Shown: positions 1 through 9,801, numbered from the stretch's first letter. The stretch: DNA of 64,000 nucleotides from Pseudomonas putida (GCA_041879295.1 CP047152.1:3353501-3417500); one strand, 5' to 3'. The notes: generated by a model not told the origin, from the letters alone. Numbers and translations: made by a program.

Positions 1-1746
1 CGCGACATGCGCTTCGTCCTGCATGACGTGTTCAACGCTTCGGACCTGTGGGCCCGCCTGCCCGCCCTGGCCGAACGCATCGATGCCGACACTGCCGACG
101 CCATTCTCGAAGAAGCTGCCAAAGTCACCGGCCAGCTGATTGCCCCGCTCAGCCGCAACGGTGACGAGCAAGGTGTGTGCTTCGACGCAGGCCAGGTCAC
201 CACCCCTGATGGCTTCCGCGAGGCCTGGAACACCTACCGCGAAGGTGGCTGGGTTGGCTTGGGCGGCAACCCGGAACACGGCGGCATGGGCATGCCAAAG
301 ATGCTCGGCGTGCTGTTCGAAGAGATGCTCTACGCCGCTGACTGCAGCTTCAGCCTGTATTCGGCGTTGAGCGCCGGCAGTTGCCTGGCGATCGATGCCC
401 ACGCCAGCGAAACCCTCAAGGCCACTTACCTGCCACCGCTGTATGAAGGCCGCTGGGCCGGTACCATGTGCCTGACCGAACCCCATGCCGGCACTGACCT
501 GGGGCTGATCCGCACCCGCGCCGAGCCCCAGGCCGATGGCAGCGTGCGCATCAGTGGCAGCAAGATCTTCATTACCGGCGGCGAGCAGGACCTGACCGAG
601 AACATCGTCCACCTGGTGTTGGCCAAACTGCCGGATGCGCCCGCCGGTGCCAAAGGTATATCGCTGTTCCTGGTGCCCAAATTCCTGGTCGAGGCCGATG
701 GCCGTCTGGGCGCGCGCAACGCTGTCCACTGTGGCTCGATCGAACACAAGATGGGCATCAAGGCCTCGGCGACCTGTGTCATGAACTTTGATGGTGCCAT
801 CGGTTACCTGGTGGGCGAGCCGAACAAGGGCCTGGCAGCGATGTTCACCATGATGAACTACGAACGCCTGTCCATCGGCATACAAGGCATCGGTTGTGCC
901 GAAGCCTCCTACCAGAGCGCCGCCCGCTACGCCAACGAGCGCCTGCAGAGCCGCGCAGCGACTGGCCCGCGGGCACACGACAAGGCGGCCGACCCGATCA
1001 TCCACCATGGCGATGTCCGGCGCATGCTGCTGACCATGCGCACCCTCACCGAAGCAGGTCGGGCGTTCGCCGTCTACGTTGGCCAGCAACTGGACGTGGC
1101 ACGCTATGCCGAGGACGCCGGCGAGCGCGAGCATGCCCAGCGCCTGGTGGCACTGCTGACACCGGTGGCCAAGGCATTCTTCACCGATAACGGTCTGGAA
1201 AGCTGCGTGCTTGGCCAGCAGGTGTATGGCGGTCATGGCTACATCCGCGAATGGGGCCAGGAGCAACGGGTGCGAGACGTGCGCATTGCACAGATCTATG
1301 AAGGCACCAACGGCATCCAGGCCCTTGATCTGCTGGGGCGCAAGGTGCTGGCCGACGATGGTCAGGCGTTGGCCAGCTTTGCCAGCGAAGTGCGAGCCTT
1401 CAGTGTGGATGCGCCCTTGTACCGCGAGGACCTGCAGGCGAGCCTGGCGCGGCTGGAGGCCACCAGCAGCTGGCTGCGGGAGCAGGCAGGCGAAGATGCC
1501 AACCTGGTCAGCGCGGTGGCGGTTGAGTACCTGCAGCTGTTCGGGCTGACTGCGTACGCATATATGTGGGCGCGGATGGCTGCGGTGGCGTTGGCCAAAC
1601 GTGAGGAGGATGAGGCGTTTCATGGCGCGAAGCTTGCGTGTGCGGCGTTCTATTTCCAGCGGGTCTTGCCGCGAGGGCTGGGGCTGGAGGCGAGTATTCG
1701 GGCCGGCAGTGGCAGCCTTTATGGGCTAGAGGCTGCACAGTTCTGA
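1..1746 (+). CDS. Acyl-CoA dehydrogenase, long form (5' end outside window)
   Basis: FAD-dependent oxidation of acyl-CoA to enoyl-CoA in beta-oxidation, cytoplasmic. The reading frame is open to base 1 (Arg-Asp precede the first Met at 7), so that Met is probably internal and a few N-terminal residues lie outside the window. About 581 residues are visible. The middle domain has the EPHAGTDLG segment near residue 155, and the C-terminal helical domain has QIYEGTNGIQALDL near residue 430, which carries the usual catalytic Glu of this family. About 130 further residues form the extra C-terminal domain of the ~600-aa class. The natural substrate cannot be told from sequence. The next gene on the same strand begins 273 bases later, so they are probably not co-transcribed. 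Confidence 0.9.
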   Translation, partial: RDMRFVLHDVFNASDLWARLPALAERIDADTADAILEEAAKVTGQLIAPLSRNGDEQGVCFDAGQVTTPDGFREAWNTYREGGWVGLGGNPEHGGMGMPKMLGVLFEEMLYAADCSFSLYSALSAGSCLAIDAHASETLKATYLPPLYEGRWAGTMCLTEPHAGTDLGLIRTRAEPQADGSVRISGSKIFITGGEQDLTENIVHLVLAKLPDAPAGAKGISLFLVPKFLVEADGRLGARNAVHCGSIEHKMGIKASATCVMNFDGAIGYLVGEPNKGLAAMFTMMNYERLSIGIQGIGCAEASYQSAARYANERLQSRAATGPRAHDKAADPIIHHGDVRRMLLTMRTLTEAGRAFAVYVGQQLDVARYAEDAGEREHAQRLVALLTPVAKAFFTDNGLESCVLGQQVYGGHGYIREWGQEQRVRDVRIAQIYEGTNGIQALDLLGRKVLADDGQALASFASEVRAFSVDAPLYREDLQASLARLEATSSWLREQAGEDANLVSAVAVEYLQLFGLTAYAYMWARMAAVALAKREEDEAFHGAKLACAAFYFQRVLPRGLGLEASIRAGSGSLYGLEAAQF

Positions 1747-2019
1747 GCGATGTGTCACTGACGCGCTTTTTGCAGGCGCAGCCGTGTGCTGCGAAGAGGC
1801 CGGTGCAGGCTAACGAATCTGTACTCACTGACCTCTTCGCAGCATCAGCCCGTTCCAGAAGCGATTGCAGACATCGTCTTGTGCCCGCGAAGGGTTCTCA
1901 AACGCTGAAAAACCATGGCTAATCCGACGAAAAACCGGCACAACTGATAGTCATTCGCCATTACATTGGTTCTCGGGAGCCCTCCCGCAAGGGTAGAATG
2001 CGCAAAACCCGGAGCCGCA

Positions 2020-3027
2020 ATGAACCACGACCGCCTCAATCCCAACCCAGACGATGCCATCACCGACGCCGCAGCGCATTGGTGCATGCGCCTTCACGCC
2101 GAAGATTGCACGCAGGCCGAGCATGAAGAATTCGCTGACTGGTTGGCGGCCGACCCGCGGCATACCGAAGAGTACCAGGCGATGCTGGAAATCTGGCAAA
2201 CCGCCGACCTGCTGCCGCGCAGCGCCACCGTCATCGACTTCAACCCACCCGTCAAACACGCCGCCCGCCCTCGCAACTGGCGGCCACTGGCGTCTGCTGC
2301 AGCCATCGCCCTGGCAGTGCTGCCGCTGGCCGGCTGGATGGGGTGGGAACAGGGCTGGTTGCCCAACCACTACCAGCACTTCGAAGCCAGTGACCGCATG
2401 CAGACCGTGGAGCTCAGCGACGGCAGCACGGTACAGCTCAACCTCCACACCGAGCTCACCTTCCTCAACTACAAGGACCAGCGCCAGGTCACGCTCAAAC
2501 GCGGCGAGGCGTTCTTCAAGGTGCGACACGACAGCAGCCACCCGTTCATCGTGCGTGCCGGCAGTGGCCAGACCCGGGTCACCGGCACCCAGTTCAACGT
2601 GTGGAAGTACCAAGACCAGGTGAAGGTCACCCTGGTGGAAGGTTCAGTGCTGGTGTCCAGTGAGGGCAGTGCCGGTGGCTACCGCCTTGGCCCTGGCATG
2701 CAGGCCAGTTACCACAAGGGCGACTTCGAGCCGCAGCTGGAGCAGAGCGAAGACTATGGCAACAGCCTGGCATGGCGCAGCGGCAAGCTGGTGCTCGACA
2801 ACCTGAGCCTGGAACAGGCACTGCCGGTGATCAACCGCTACCTCGACGCCCCGCTGCTGCTGGCCGATGCCAGCACCGGCCGTATCCGCATCAGCGGCAT
2901 CTACAACACCCGTGACGTGGGGCGCCTGGTCAACAACCTGCCCAAAGTCCTACCGGTCTACCTGACCCGCAGCAAGGACGGCAGCACCGTGCTCAATCGC
3001 ATCTCGCCGCCGCCCGACAAGGGCTGA
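2020..3027 (+). CDS. FecR-family transmembrane anti-sigma/sensor protein, orphan
   Basis: A 335-aa protein with the FecR plan: an N-terminal cytoplasmic domain rich in Trp and acidic residues (HWCMRLH, EFADWLAADPRHTEEYQ), one membrane segment at about residues 87-107, then a periplasmic domain with VELSDGSTVQLN and RGEAFFKVRHD, and a C-terminal STN-like part. FecR proteins pass a signal from a TonB-dependent receptor to an ECF sigma factor. The Met at 2020 was chosen because GGAG lies 5 bases upstream and the N-terminal domain starts there; an upstream in-frame Met at 1966 has no support. Neither a sigma factor nor a receptor gene is adjacent, which is unusual. A weak Fur-like 19-mer lies at 1946-1964. 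Confidence 0.88.
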   Translation: MNHDRLNPNPDDAITDAAAHWCMRLHAEDCTQAEHEEFADWLAADPRHTEEYQAMLEIWQTADLLPRSATVIDFNPPVKHAARPRNWRPLASAAAIALAVLPLAGWMGWEQGWLPNHYQHFEASDRMQTVELSDGSTVQLNLHTELTFLNYKDQRQVTLKRGEAFFKVRHDSSHPFIVRAGSGQTRVTGTQFNVWKYQDQVKVTLVEGSVLVSSEGSAGGYRLGPGMQASYHKGDFEPQLEQSEDYGNSLAWRSGKLVLDNLSLEQALPVINRYLDAPLLLADASTGRIRISGIYNTRDVGRLVNNLPKVLPVYLTRSKDGSTVLNRISPPPDKG

Positions 3028-3040
3028 CGCCCTCCCCGCC

Positions 3041-4360
3041 TTACAAGGTCATCGCTGCCAACCAGCCGAACGCCATCAACGGCAAGTTGTAATGGATGAA
3101 GGTCGGCACCACGGTGTCCCAGATGTGGTGATGCTGGCCATCCACGTTCAGGCCCGAGGTTGGGCCCAGGGTCGAGTCAGAGGCCGGCGAACCCGCATCG
3201 CCCAATGCACCGGCAGTACCGATGATGCACACCGTGGCCAACGGGTCGAAGCCCAGTTGCACGCACAGTGGCACGAAGATCGCGGCCAGGATCGGCACGG
3301 TGGAGAACGACGAGCCGATCCCCATCGTCACCAAAAGGCCTACCAGCAGCATCAGCAAGGCACCGATGCCCTTGCTGTGGTCGATCCACTGCGCCGAGGT
3401 TTCCACCAGGCTCATCACCTCACCGGTGGCCTTCATCACCTCGGCAAAGCCGGACGCGGTAATCATGATGAAGCCGATCATGGCCATCATTTTCATGCCT
3501 TCGGTGAACAGGTCGTCGGTATCTTTCCACTTGACGATGCCCGACAGCGAGAAGATCAGGAAACCGACCATGGCGCCGATGATCATCGAGTCCAGCAACA
3601 GCTGAACGATGAAGGCTGAAGCGATCGCCAGCCCGGCCACCAGCAAGGTCAGCGGGTTGTACTGCACGCTCACCTGCTCCACCTGCTGGATGCGCGTCAG
3701 GTCGTAGTCGCGCTTCTTGCGGTAGCTGATGAACACCGCCACCAGAAGGCCGACGAGCATGCCGGCTGCCGGGATGGCCATGGCGTGGGTGACGTTGACG
3801 CCGCTCACATCGACACCTGCGCGGGCAACGTTGGCCAGCAGGATCTCGTTGAGGAAGATATTGCCGAAGCCCGCCGGCAGGAACATGTACGGGGTGATCA
3901 GGCCAAAGGTGATTACACAGGCGATCAGCCGGCGGTCGATGCGCAGGCGCGTCAACACGTACAACAGAGGCGGCACCAGCAGCGGGATGAAGGCAATGTG
4001 GATAGGCAGGATGTTCTGGGACGACACGGCCACCACCAGCATCAGGCCGATCATCAGCCACTTGACCTTGCCACCCTTGGCGTCCCCTCGCCGGTCGATC
4101 ATGGCCAGGGCGCGGTCGGCCAGCGCATGAGCCAGGCCAGACTTGGCGATTGCCACGGCAAAGGCACCCAGCAGTGCATAAGACAAAGCCACCGTGGCAC
4201 CACCACCTAGGCCACCGTTGAAGGCTTTGAGCGTGCCTTCGATACCCAGGCCGCCCACCAGCCCACCGACCAGGGCGCCGATGATCAGGGCGATGACCAC
4301 GTGCACGCGGGACAGGCTGAGTATCAGCATGATGCCGACCGCGGCGATCACTGCATTCAT
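3041..4360 (-). CDS. Na+/H+ antiporter family (YuiF/COG2056-like) permease
   Basis: A 439-aa inner-membrane protein with about 11-12 hydrophobic segments. Conserved family segments include QNILPIHIAFIPLLVPPLL, a GFGNIFLNEILLANVARAGVDV loop and a C-terminal SPASDSTLGPTSGLNVDGQ stretch. This pattern fits the NhaC-like YuiF family, in which Bacillus YuiF has been linked to histidine transport; the substrate here is unknown. It converges with the fecR-like gene 13 bases away and starts at its first Met, about 250 bases from the divergent chemoreceptor gene. Confidence 0.82.
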   Translation of the reverse strand: MNAVIAAVGIMLILSLSRVHVVIALIIGALVGGLVGGLGIEGTLKAFNGGLGGGATVALSYALLGAFAVAIAKSGLAHALADRALAMIDRRGDAKGGKVKWLMIGLMLVVAVSSQNILPIHIAFIPLLVPPLLYVLTRLRIDRRLIACVITFGLITPYMFLPAGFGNIFLNEILLANVARAGVDVSGVNVTHAMAIPAAGMLVGLLVAVFISYRKKRDYDLTRIQQVEQVSVQYNPLTLLVAGLAIASAFIVQLLLDSMIIGAMVGFLIFSLSGIVKWKDTDDLFTEGMKMMAMIGFIMITASGFAEVMKATGEVMSLVETSAQWIDHSKGIGALLMLLVGLLVTMGIGSSFSTVPILAAIFVPLCVQLGFDPLATVCIIGTAGALGDAGSPASDSTLGPTSGLNVDGQHHHIWDTVVPTFIHYNLPLMAFGWLAAMTL

Positions 4361-4480
4361 GGTTGGCTTACCTCATTACGACAGAAAAAAGCGCGAACTC
4401 TGAAGCAGTAGGCGGCAGATGTCAAAAGCGCCTTGATGCAGCGCGTCAACGGGTGGCCGAATTTAAATTGAATGTTTGAA

Positions 4481-4507
4481 TAAAGAAAAAACGGCATAGG
4501 CCGATAC
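4481..4507 (+). promoter_or_regulatory. FliA (sigma-28) promoter for the chemoreceptor gene
   Basis: TAAAGAAA at 4481-4488 is followed after exactly 11 bases by GCCGATAC at 4500-4507. The flagellar sigma-28 consensus is TAAAGTTT-N11-GCCGATAA. It lies about 100 bases before a methyl-accepting chemotaxis gene, the expected target class. Confidence 0.75.
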
Positions 4508-4607
4508 TGTGGGAGGCAGCGAGGTGCCTGGCTGGAGAGCTTTGGCGCCTCCCCGCCCCACCGCAAATAAAGCCATAACCCTTACTGCCAAAAAGGGATC
4601 CGCCCCC

Positions 4608-6752
4608 ATGCCTTTGCGACAACTTTCCATCCAGTGGAAAATCACCCTGCTCGCCGGTCTCTGTCTGGCCGGTATCGTCACCTTGCTCGTCGGCCTGTCG
4701 CTGTACCGCATGGATCACAGTTCGGACCTGGTCAAGGCCAGCAGCATGCAGATGCTGACCGAGGCGGCGCAGTCACGTATCGAATCACAAGGTGAAGTGC
4801 AAGCGCTGAACATTCGCCGCCAGTTCATGGATGCCTACCAGTACGGCGCCGGCTTCGCCCGCCAGGTACTGTTCCTCCGCGAGCAGGCCGAAAAGCGCTT
4901 TCTCGATGCCTTCGACCTGCGCGAGGACATGACCCGCCAGGTGCGCGCCGCACTGCAAGCCAACCCCGACCTGCTCGGCCTGTCACTGGTGTTCGAGCCC
5001 AATGCCCTGGACGACAAGGACAGCCTGTTTGCCGGCAAGGCAGAACTGGGCAGCAACGAAACCGGGCGCTTTGCCCTGTACTGGTCGCAGCCACGCGCTG
5101 GCCAGCTGACCTCGATGGCCCTGCCCGAACATGACATGGCCAACACCGAGATCGGCCCCAGCGGCCAGCCGGCCAACACCTGGTGGGTGTGCCCTCGCAC
5201 ATCCGGCAAGGTGTGTGTGGTGGAGCCCTACTTCTACGACATCGACGGCCAGCAGGTGCTGATGACCAGCATCGTGTTCCCGCTGGCGGTCAACGGCAAG
5301 ATCATTGCCACCCTGTCCATCGACATCAACCTCAACAGCCTGCAGGCACTGAGCCAGGAGGCCAGCCACAGCCTTTACGAAGGCCGCACCACGGTCGGCA
5401 TTCTTACCCCGGTCGGCCTGCTGGCAGGCTACAGCGCCGATGCCAGCAAGCTTGCCCAGCGCTTCGACCAGGTAGACCCGACCAAAGGCGCCGAGCTGGT
5501 GCGCAAGCTGGCCGATGGCAAACTGACTATCCTCCACGACCGCCAGCGCTTGAAAGTGCTGGCGGCATTCCGGCCAATCCCGGACGCCCAGCCCTGGGGC
5601 GTGTTGCTGGATGTGCCGGAAAACGCCCTGACCGGGCCGGCCGAAACCCTGAAGCAGGAACTTGACGCGCTCAACACCAGTGGCACCCTGCTGGAACTGA
5701 GCCTGGGCCTGGCCGCAGCCATTGCCGGCCTGCTGCTGGTGTGGCTGATGGCCCGCGGCGTTACCCGGCCAATCCTTGGCGTGGCCGCCATGCTCAAGGA
5801 CATTGCCAGCGGCGAAGGCGACCTGACCCGTCGCCTGACCTACCAGAAACAAGACGAACTGGGCGAACTGGCCGGCTGGTTCAACCGCTTCCTCGACAAA
5901 TTGCAGCCAACCATCGCCGAGGTCAAAAGCTCGGTGCAGGCCGCCCGAGGCACGGCCGACCAATCCTCGGCGATTGCCACTGAAACCAGCGCCGGCATGG
6001 AGCAGCAGTACCGCCAAGTCGACCAGGTGGCCACCGCCTCGCATGAAATGAGCGCCACCGCCCAGGACGTTGCCCGCAGCGCCGCCCAGGCGGCACAGGC
6101 GGCACGCGATGCCGACCAGGCCACCCGCGAGGGCTTGGCGGTAATCGACCGCACCACCAGCAGCATTGGTGCACTGGCCGCCAACATGAGCGACACCATG
6201 GCCGAAATAGAAGGCCTGGCGCAGAACAGCGAGAAGATCGGCTCGGTACTGGAAGTGATCCGCTCGATCGCCGAACAGACCAACCTGCTGGCGCTCAACG
6301 CTGCCATCGAAGCTGCCCGCGCCGGTGAGGCCGGCCGTGGCTTTGCCGTGGTCGCCGATGAGGTGCGCAACCTGGCCCAGCGCACTCAGGAGTCGGTGGA
6401 AGAAACTCGTCAGGTCATCGAAGCACTGCAGAACGGCACCCGCGAAGTGGTCGGCGCCATGGACCACAGCCACCGCCAGGCCCAAGGTGGCGTGGAGCAG
6501 GTCGGCCAAGCCGTCACGGCATTGCAGCGCATTGGCCAGGCGGTGACGGTGATCACCGACATGAACCTGCAGATTGCCTCTGCCGCCGAGGAGCAAAGCG
6601 CGGTAGCCGAGGAAATCAACAGCAACGTGGCGACCATTCGTGATGTCACTGAATCACTGTCTGGCCAGGCCAACGAGTCGGCGCGGGTCAGCCAGTCGCT
6701 GAACAGCCTGGCCAACCAGCAGCAAGCGCTGATGGACCAGTTCCGCGTCTGA
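4608..6752 (+). CDS. Methyl-accepting chemotaxis protein, dCache-type sensor
   Basis: A 714-aa chemoreceptor. There is a short cytoplasmic N-terminus, a first membrane helix at about 13-33, and a ~330-residue periplasmic sensor with double-Cache features ([35 protein letters not shown]). A second membrane helix at about 364-384 is followed by HAMP and the signalling coiled coil, with the highly conserved hairpin tip ([34 protein letters not shown]) near residues 555-590. There is no C-terminal CheR-tethering pentapeptide. Met 4608 is preferred over an upstream in-frame Met at 4509 because MCPs begin just before the first membrane helix. Transcription is probably from the FliA promoter at 4481-4507. 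The ligand is unknown; Cache sensors often bind amino acids, organic acids or amines. Confidence 0.92.
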   Translation: MPLRQLSIQWKITLLAGLCLAGIVTLLVGLSLYRMDHSSDLVKASSMQMLTEAAQSRIESQGEVQALNIRRQFMDAYQYGAGFARQVLFLREQAEKRFLDAFDLREDMTRQVRAALQANPDLLGLSLVFEPNALDDKDSLFAGKAELGSNETGRFALYWSQPRAGQLTSMALPEHDMANTEIGPSGQPANTWWVCPRTSGKVCVVEPYFYDIDGQQVLMTSIVFPLAVNGKIIATLSIDINLNSLQALSQEASHSLYEGRTTVGILTPVGLLAGYSADASKLAQRFDQVDPTKGAELVRKLADGKLTILHDRQRLKVLAAFRPIPDAQPWGVLLDVPENALTGPAETLKQELDALNTSGTLLELSLGLAAAIAGLLLVWLMARGVTRPILGVAAMLKDIASGEGDLTRRLTYQKQDELGELAGWFNRFLDKLQPTIAEVKSSVQAARGTADQSSAIATETSAGMEQQYRQVDQVATASHEMSATAQDVARSAAQAAQAARDADQATREGLAVIDRTTSSIGALAANMSDTMAEIEGLAQNSEKIGSVLEVIRSIAEQTNLLALNAAIEAARAGEAGRGFAVVADEVRNLAQRTQESVEETRQVIEALQNGTREVVGAMDHSHRQAQGGVEQVGQAVTALQRIGQAVTVITDMNLQIASAAEEQSAVAEEINSNVATIRDVTESLSGQANESARVSQSLNSLANQQQALMDQFRV

Positions 6753-6789
6753 AGCAAACGGGGCCACGCCAGTGGCCCTGAAACCGACA

Positions 6790-6845
6790 AAACCTCGTCG
6801 TCTACACTTGCCCCCACTGCCAAGGGGTGGCGAACGACGAGGTTT
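6790..6845 (+). promoter_or_regulatory. Hairpin that buries the ribosome binding site of the betaine-type binding protein
   Basis: AAACCTCGTCGT at 6790-6801 is a perfect 12-bp inverted complement of ACGACGAGGTTT at 6834-6845. The right arm contains the GAGG (6839-6842) that lies 5 bases before the ATG at 6848. The 32-nt loop has a possible inner CCCC/GGGG pairing. There is no T-run after the stem, so it does not look like a terminator for the upstream chemoreceptor gene. Confidence 0.6.
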
Positions 6846-6847
6846 AC

Positions 6848-7864
6848 ATGAAGAGAATTCCAGCGCTGCTGGCCGGGCTGCTGTTGACGGTGGGCCTGGC
6901 CAGCACCGACAGCGCCGCATCGGCAGAACAGCCTTCACCTATCCATTTTGGTGCCATCGGCTGGGAAAGCGGCGCCCTCACGACCGAGATCCTGCGGCTG
7001 ATCGTTGAGCGCGGCTACGGCTACCGTACCGACACCCTGCCTGGCAGCACGGTCAGCATGGAGGTGGCCCTGGCGCGCAATGACCTGCAAGTGATCGCCG
7101 AGGAATGGGCCGGGCGCAGCCCTGCCTGGGTCAAGGCCGAACAGGCCGGCCAGGTGTTCGCACTGGGCGATACGGTCAAAAACGCAGAGGAAGGTTGGTG
7201 GGTACCGGCCTATGTGATCGAGGGCGATGCCGCACGCAATCTGAAACCCGTGGCGCCGGAGCTGCACAGTGTCGAGGACCTCAAGCGTTACCCGCAGGTT
7301 TTTTCTGACCCCGAATCGCCCGGTAAAGGGCGCTTTCTCAACAGCCCGAGCGGCTGGACGTCTGAAACCGTCAACAGCCAGAAGCTCAAGGCCTATGGCC
7401 TGGATGGGCTCTACAGCAACTTCCGCAGTGGCTCCGGTGCCGCGATGGACGCCGAGATCGGTTCGGCAATCCGCCGTGGCAAACCCGTGCTGTTCTACTA
7501 CTGGAACCCGACCCCGCTGATGGGGCGCTACAAGCTCATCCGGCTGGAAGAGCCACCGTTCGATGCCCAGGCCTGGGCCACCCTCACCGACCCCGCCAAT
7601 CCCAACCCGAAGGGCAGCCGCTCGCTGCCGGCAAAGTTGTCGATTGGCGTGTCCAAAGCCTTCCGCGAAAACTACCCAGACCTGGTCAGCGTGTTCGAAC
7701 AGGTCAACCTGCCCATCGATCGCCTGAACAAGGCCCTGGCCGTCATGAGCGAAAAACGCACGCCCCCGCGCAAAGCCGCCCTCACCTTCCTGCGCGATAA
7801 CCGCGAGGTGTGGAAAGCCTGGCTGCCGGCGGACATCGCCGCCAAGGTCGAGGCCAGCCTGTGA
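6848..7864 (+). CDS. Glycine betaine/proline-type ABC transporter substrate-binding protein
   Basis: A 338-aa periplasmic protein of the OpuAC/ProX type. The first ~26 residues are a Sec signal peptide (MKRIPALLAGLLLTVG, cleavage near SAASA). The mature protein has the family features IHFGAIGWESGALTTEILRLI, Trp-rich ligand-site segments (EEGWWVPAYV, YYWNPTPLMG) and a C-terminal VWKAWLP. Substrates in this family are quaternary amines or related compounds. The start at 6848 has GAGG 5 bases upstream, inside the hairpin described separately. The stop overlaps the GTG of the permease gene, implying translational coupling. Confidence 0.88.
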   Translation: MKRIPALLAGLLLTVGLASTDSAASAEQPSPIHFGAIGWESGALTTEILRLIVERGYGYRTDTLPGSTVSMEVALARNDLQVIAEEWAGRSPAWVKAEQAGQVFALGDTVKNAEEGWWVPAYVIEGDAARNLKPVAPELHSVEDLKRYPQVFSDPESPGKGRFLNSPSGWTSETVNSQKLKAYGLDGLYSNFRSGSGAAMDAEIGSAIRRGKPVLFYYWNPTPLMGRYKLIRLEEPPFDAQAWATLTDPANPNPKGSRSLPAKLSIGVSKAFRENYPDLVSVFEQVNLPIDRLNKALAVMSEKRTPPRKAALTFLRDNREVWKAWLPADIAAKVEASL

Positions 7865-8709
7865 GCAGCGGTTTCCCGCAAACCCTGCAGTTTTCCTTTG
7901 CCGACAGCGTCAACCGCCTGGTCGACTGGTTGGTATTGAACTACGGCGACCACCTGCGCGGTTTTTCTGACCAGTTGCTGCAACTGCTGGTCGGCCTGGA
8001 GAACCTGCTGCGTCTGTTGCCTTGGTGGCTGCTGTTGCTGCTGGTGGGGCTGCTGGCCTGGCACGCCAGCCGCAGCCTGCTGCGCAGCGCCGTGCTGGTC
8101 GCGCTGCTGGCCCTGATCGGTATGCTCGGGCTCTGGGACAAGCTGCTGCAGACCCTGGCTCTGGTGCTGGTCAGTACCGGCCTGTGCGTACTGGTGGGGG
8201 TACCGCTGGGCATCCTGCTGGCCACCCGCCCGCTGGCCAGACGGCTGCTGTTGCCAGTACTCGATGTGATGCAGACGCTACCTGCGTTCGTTTACCTGAT
8301 CCCGGTGCTGATGCTGTTTGGCCTGGGCAAGGTGCCTGCCGTGTTCGCCACGCTGATCTACGCCCTGCCGCCGCTGGTGCGGTTGACCGAACTGGGCTTG
8401 AGCCAGATCGACCCCTCGCTGTTACAGGCGGCACACGGCCTTGGCGCCAGCCGTTGGCAGCGGTTGCGGCGCATCGCCCTGCCCTTGGCGCTGCCAAGTA
8501 TCATGGCCGGGCTTAACCAGTCGGTGATGATGGCCTTGTCGATGGTAGTCGTGGCGTCGATGATCGGCGCCCGTGGGTTGGGCGAGGATGTGCTGGCGGG
8601 GATCCAGACCTTGAATGTTGGCCAAGGGGTGGAGGCCGGGCTGGCAATTGTCGCCCTGGCGATGGTGATCGACAGGATCAGCCAGGCCTATGGGCGTAGC
8701 AATCGCTGA
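7861..8709 (+). CDS. Glycine betaine/proline-type ABC transporter permease
   Basis: A 282-aa inner-membrane permease of the OpuAB/ProW type, with a ~70-residue N-terminal extension, several membrane helices, and the permease loop for ATPase contact near LTELGLSQIDPSLLQAAHGLGAS. I place the start at GTG 7861, which overlaps the stop of the binding protein (GTGA); a longer reading from ATG 7810 would run inside that gene. No ATPase gene follows: the next gene is a LysR regulator. The transporter must either use an ATPase encoded elsewhere or be non-functional. Confidence 0.83.
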   Translation: MSSGFPQTLQFSFADSVNRLVDWLVLNYGDHLRGFSDQLLQLLVGLENLLRLLPWWLLLLLVGLLAWHASRSLLRSAVLVALLALIGMLGLWDKLLQTLALVLVSTGLCVLVGVPLGILLATRPLARRLLLPVLDVMQTLPAFVYLIPVLMLFGLGKVPAVFATLIYALPPLVRLTELGLSQIDPSLLQAAHGLGASRWQRLRRIALPLALPSIMAGLNQSVMMALSMVVVASMIGARGLGEDVLAGIQTLNVGQGVEAGLAIVALAMVIDRISQAYGRSNR

Positions 8710-8802
8710 GCCGTGTCGCCAGTGCCTGGGAGCAGCCTTGTGCTGCGAGAGGGCCGGGCCTGACAATACGTTTCTGTCAGCTGAGAACCGGACCTCAACC
8801 GC

Positions 8803-9666
8803 ATGTCCCTGAAAGCCCTGCGCACCTTGGTGACCATCGCCCGCCACGGCACCTTTGCCCGCGCCGCCGACCTGCTCAGCCTCACCCCTTCGGCGGTCAG
8901 CCTGCACATCAAAACCCTCGAAGACGAACTGAAGGTGGCCTTGTTCGACCGTAGCCGCAGGCAGGTGGTGCTGACCGAAGCCGGCCAGTTGGCGGTGGCC
9001 CGCGCCGAGAGCCTTCTGGCTGCCTATGACGAACTGGCCGATGCCCTGGCCAGCGGCCCGAGCCTGCGCGGCCGCTTGCGCCTGGGGGCGATCCACACGG
9101 TGCTGGCGCGGCGTTTGCCCAAGGCGCTGGTGTGGATCAAGGCTCACCACCCGCAGCTACACATCAGCGTAGCCTCGGGCATGTCGGCGGAGCTGGCGCG
9201 GCGCGTGGAAGACGGTGAGCTCGATGCAGCGATCACCACCGAACCGGTCAGCCCTTACCCGCAGAACCTGGACTTTACACCGCTGTTCGAGGACCGTTTC
9301 TGGGCCATTGCCAGCCCTGAACTGGCCGGGTATAGCGTGCCGCAGTTGCTGGCCAGCCAGCCTTTCCTGCGCTTCGACAAGCGTGCCTGGGCTGGCCGCC
9401 AGATCGAGCAGGAGCTACGCCGCCAGCATATGCAGGTGAGCGAACTGATGGAACTGGACAGCCAGGAAGCCCTGGCGCGCATGGCGGTGATGGGCCTGGG
9501 TGTGGCGGTTATCCCCATGGCGGACGATGACCTGCAACGCTTGCCACCCGCCACCTGCCTGCCGTTCGGCGAGCCGCAGCTGACCCGGCGGGTGGTGTTG
9601 CTGGAGCATGAAAAAAGCCAGCGGCGGCATTTGAGTGCGGTGTTGAAGACCGCCCTGGAAGCCTGA
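8803..9666 (+). CDS. LysR-family transcriptional regulator
   Basis: A 287-aa regulator. The N-terminal winged helix-turn-helix is clear (LVTIARHGTFARAADLLSLTPSAVSLHIKTLEDELKVALFDR, split here only by reading; residues 7-49), followed by the two-lobed effector domain. It lies between the betaine-type transporter genes and an AEC transporter on the same strand, so its targets may be either. It is separated from the next gene by about 130 bases. Confidence 0.9.
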   Translation: MSLKALRTLVTIARHGTFARAADLLSLTPSAVSLHIKTLEDELKVALFDRSRRQVVLTEAGQLAVARAESLLAAYDELADALASGPSLRGRLRLGAIHTVLARRLPKALVWIKAHHPQLHISVASGMSAELARRVEDGELDAAITTEPVSPYPQNLDFTPLFEDRFWAIASPELAGYSVPQLLASQPFLRFDKRAWAGRQIEQELRRQHMQVSELMELDSQEALARMAVMGLGVAVIPMADDDLQRLPPATCLPFGEPQLTRRVVLLEHEKSQRRHLSAVLKTALEA

Positions 9667-9801
9667 AGCCAGGCTGCTCGAAAGCGCGGTATGCGCCCAC
9701 CAACATGCATTTTTCCTCAATGGTCACTGAAGAAAACAACGTTTTTACCGATTGATCCGCACCCGTAGTCTATGCCCGTACCCGACTACGGAATGCTGAC
9801 C

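Noticed and set aside
1946..1964. Fur box before the orphan fecR gene
   Set aside because: Only about 10 of 19 positions match the consensus and symmetry is poor, so it is mentioned in the gene entry but not listed as a site.
4983..6596. 537-codon open frame on the minus strand
   Set aside because: Antisense to the chemoreceptor gene; the low-complexity protein has no signature.
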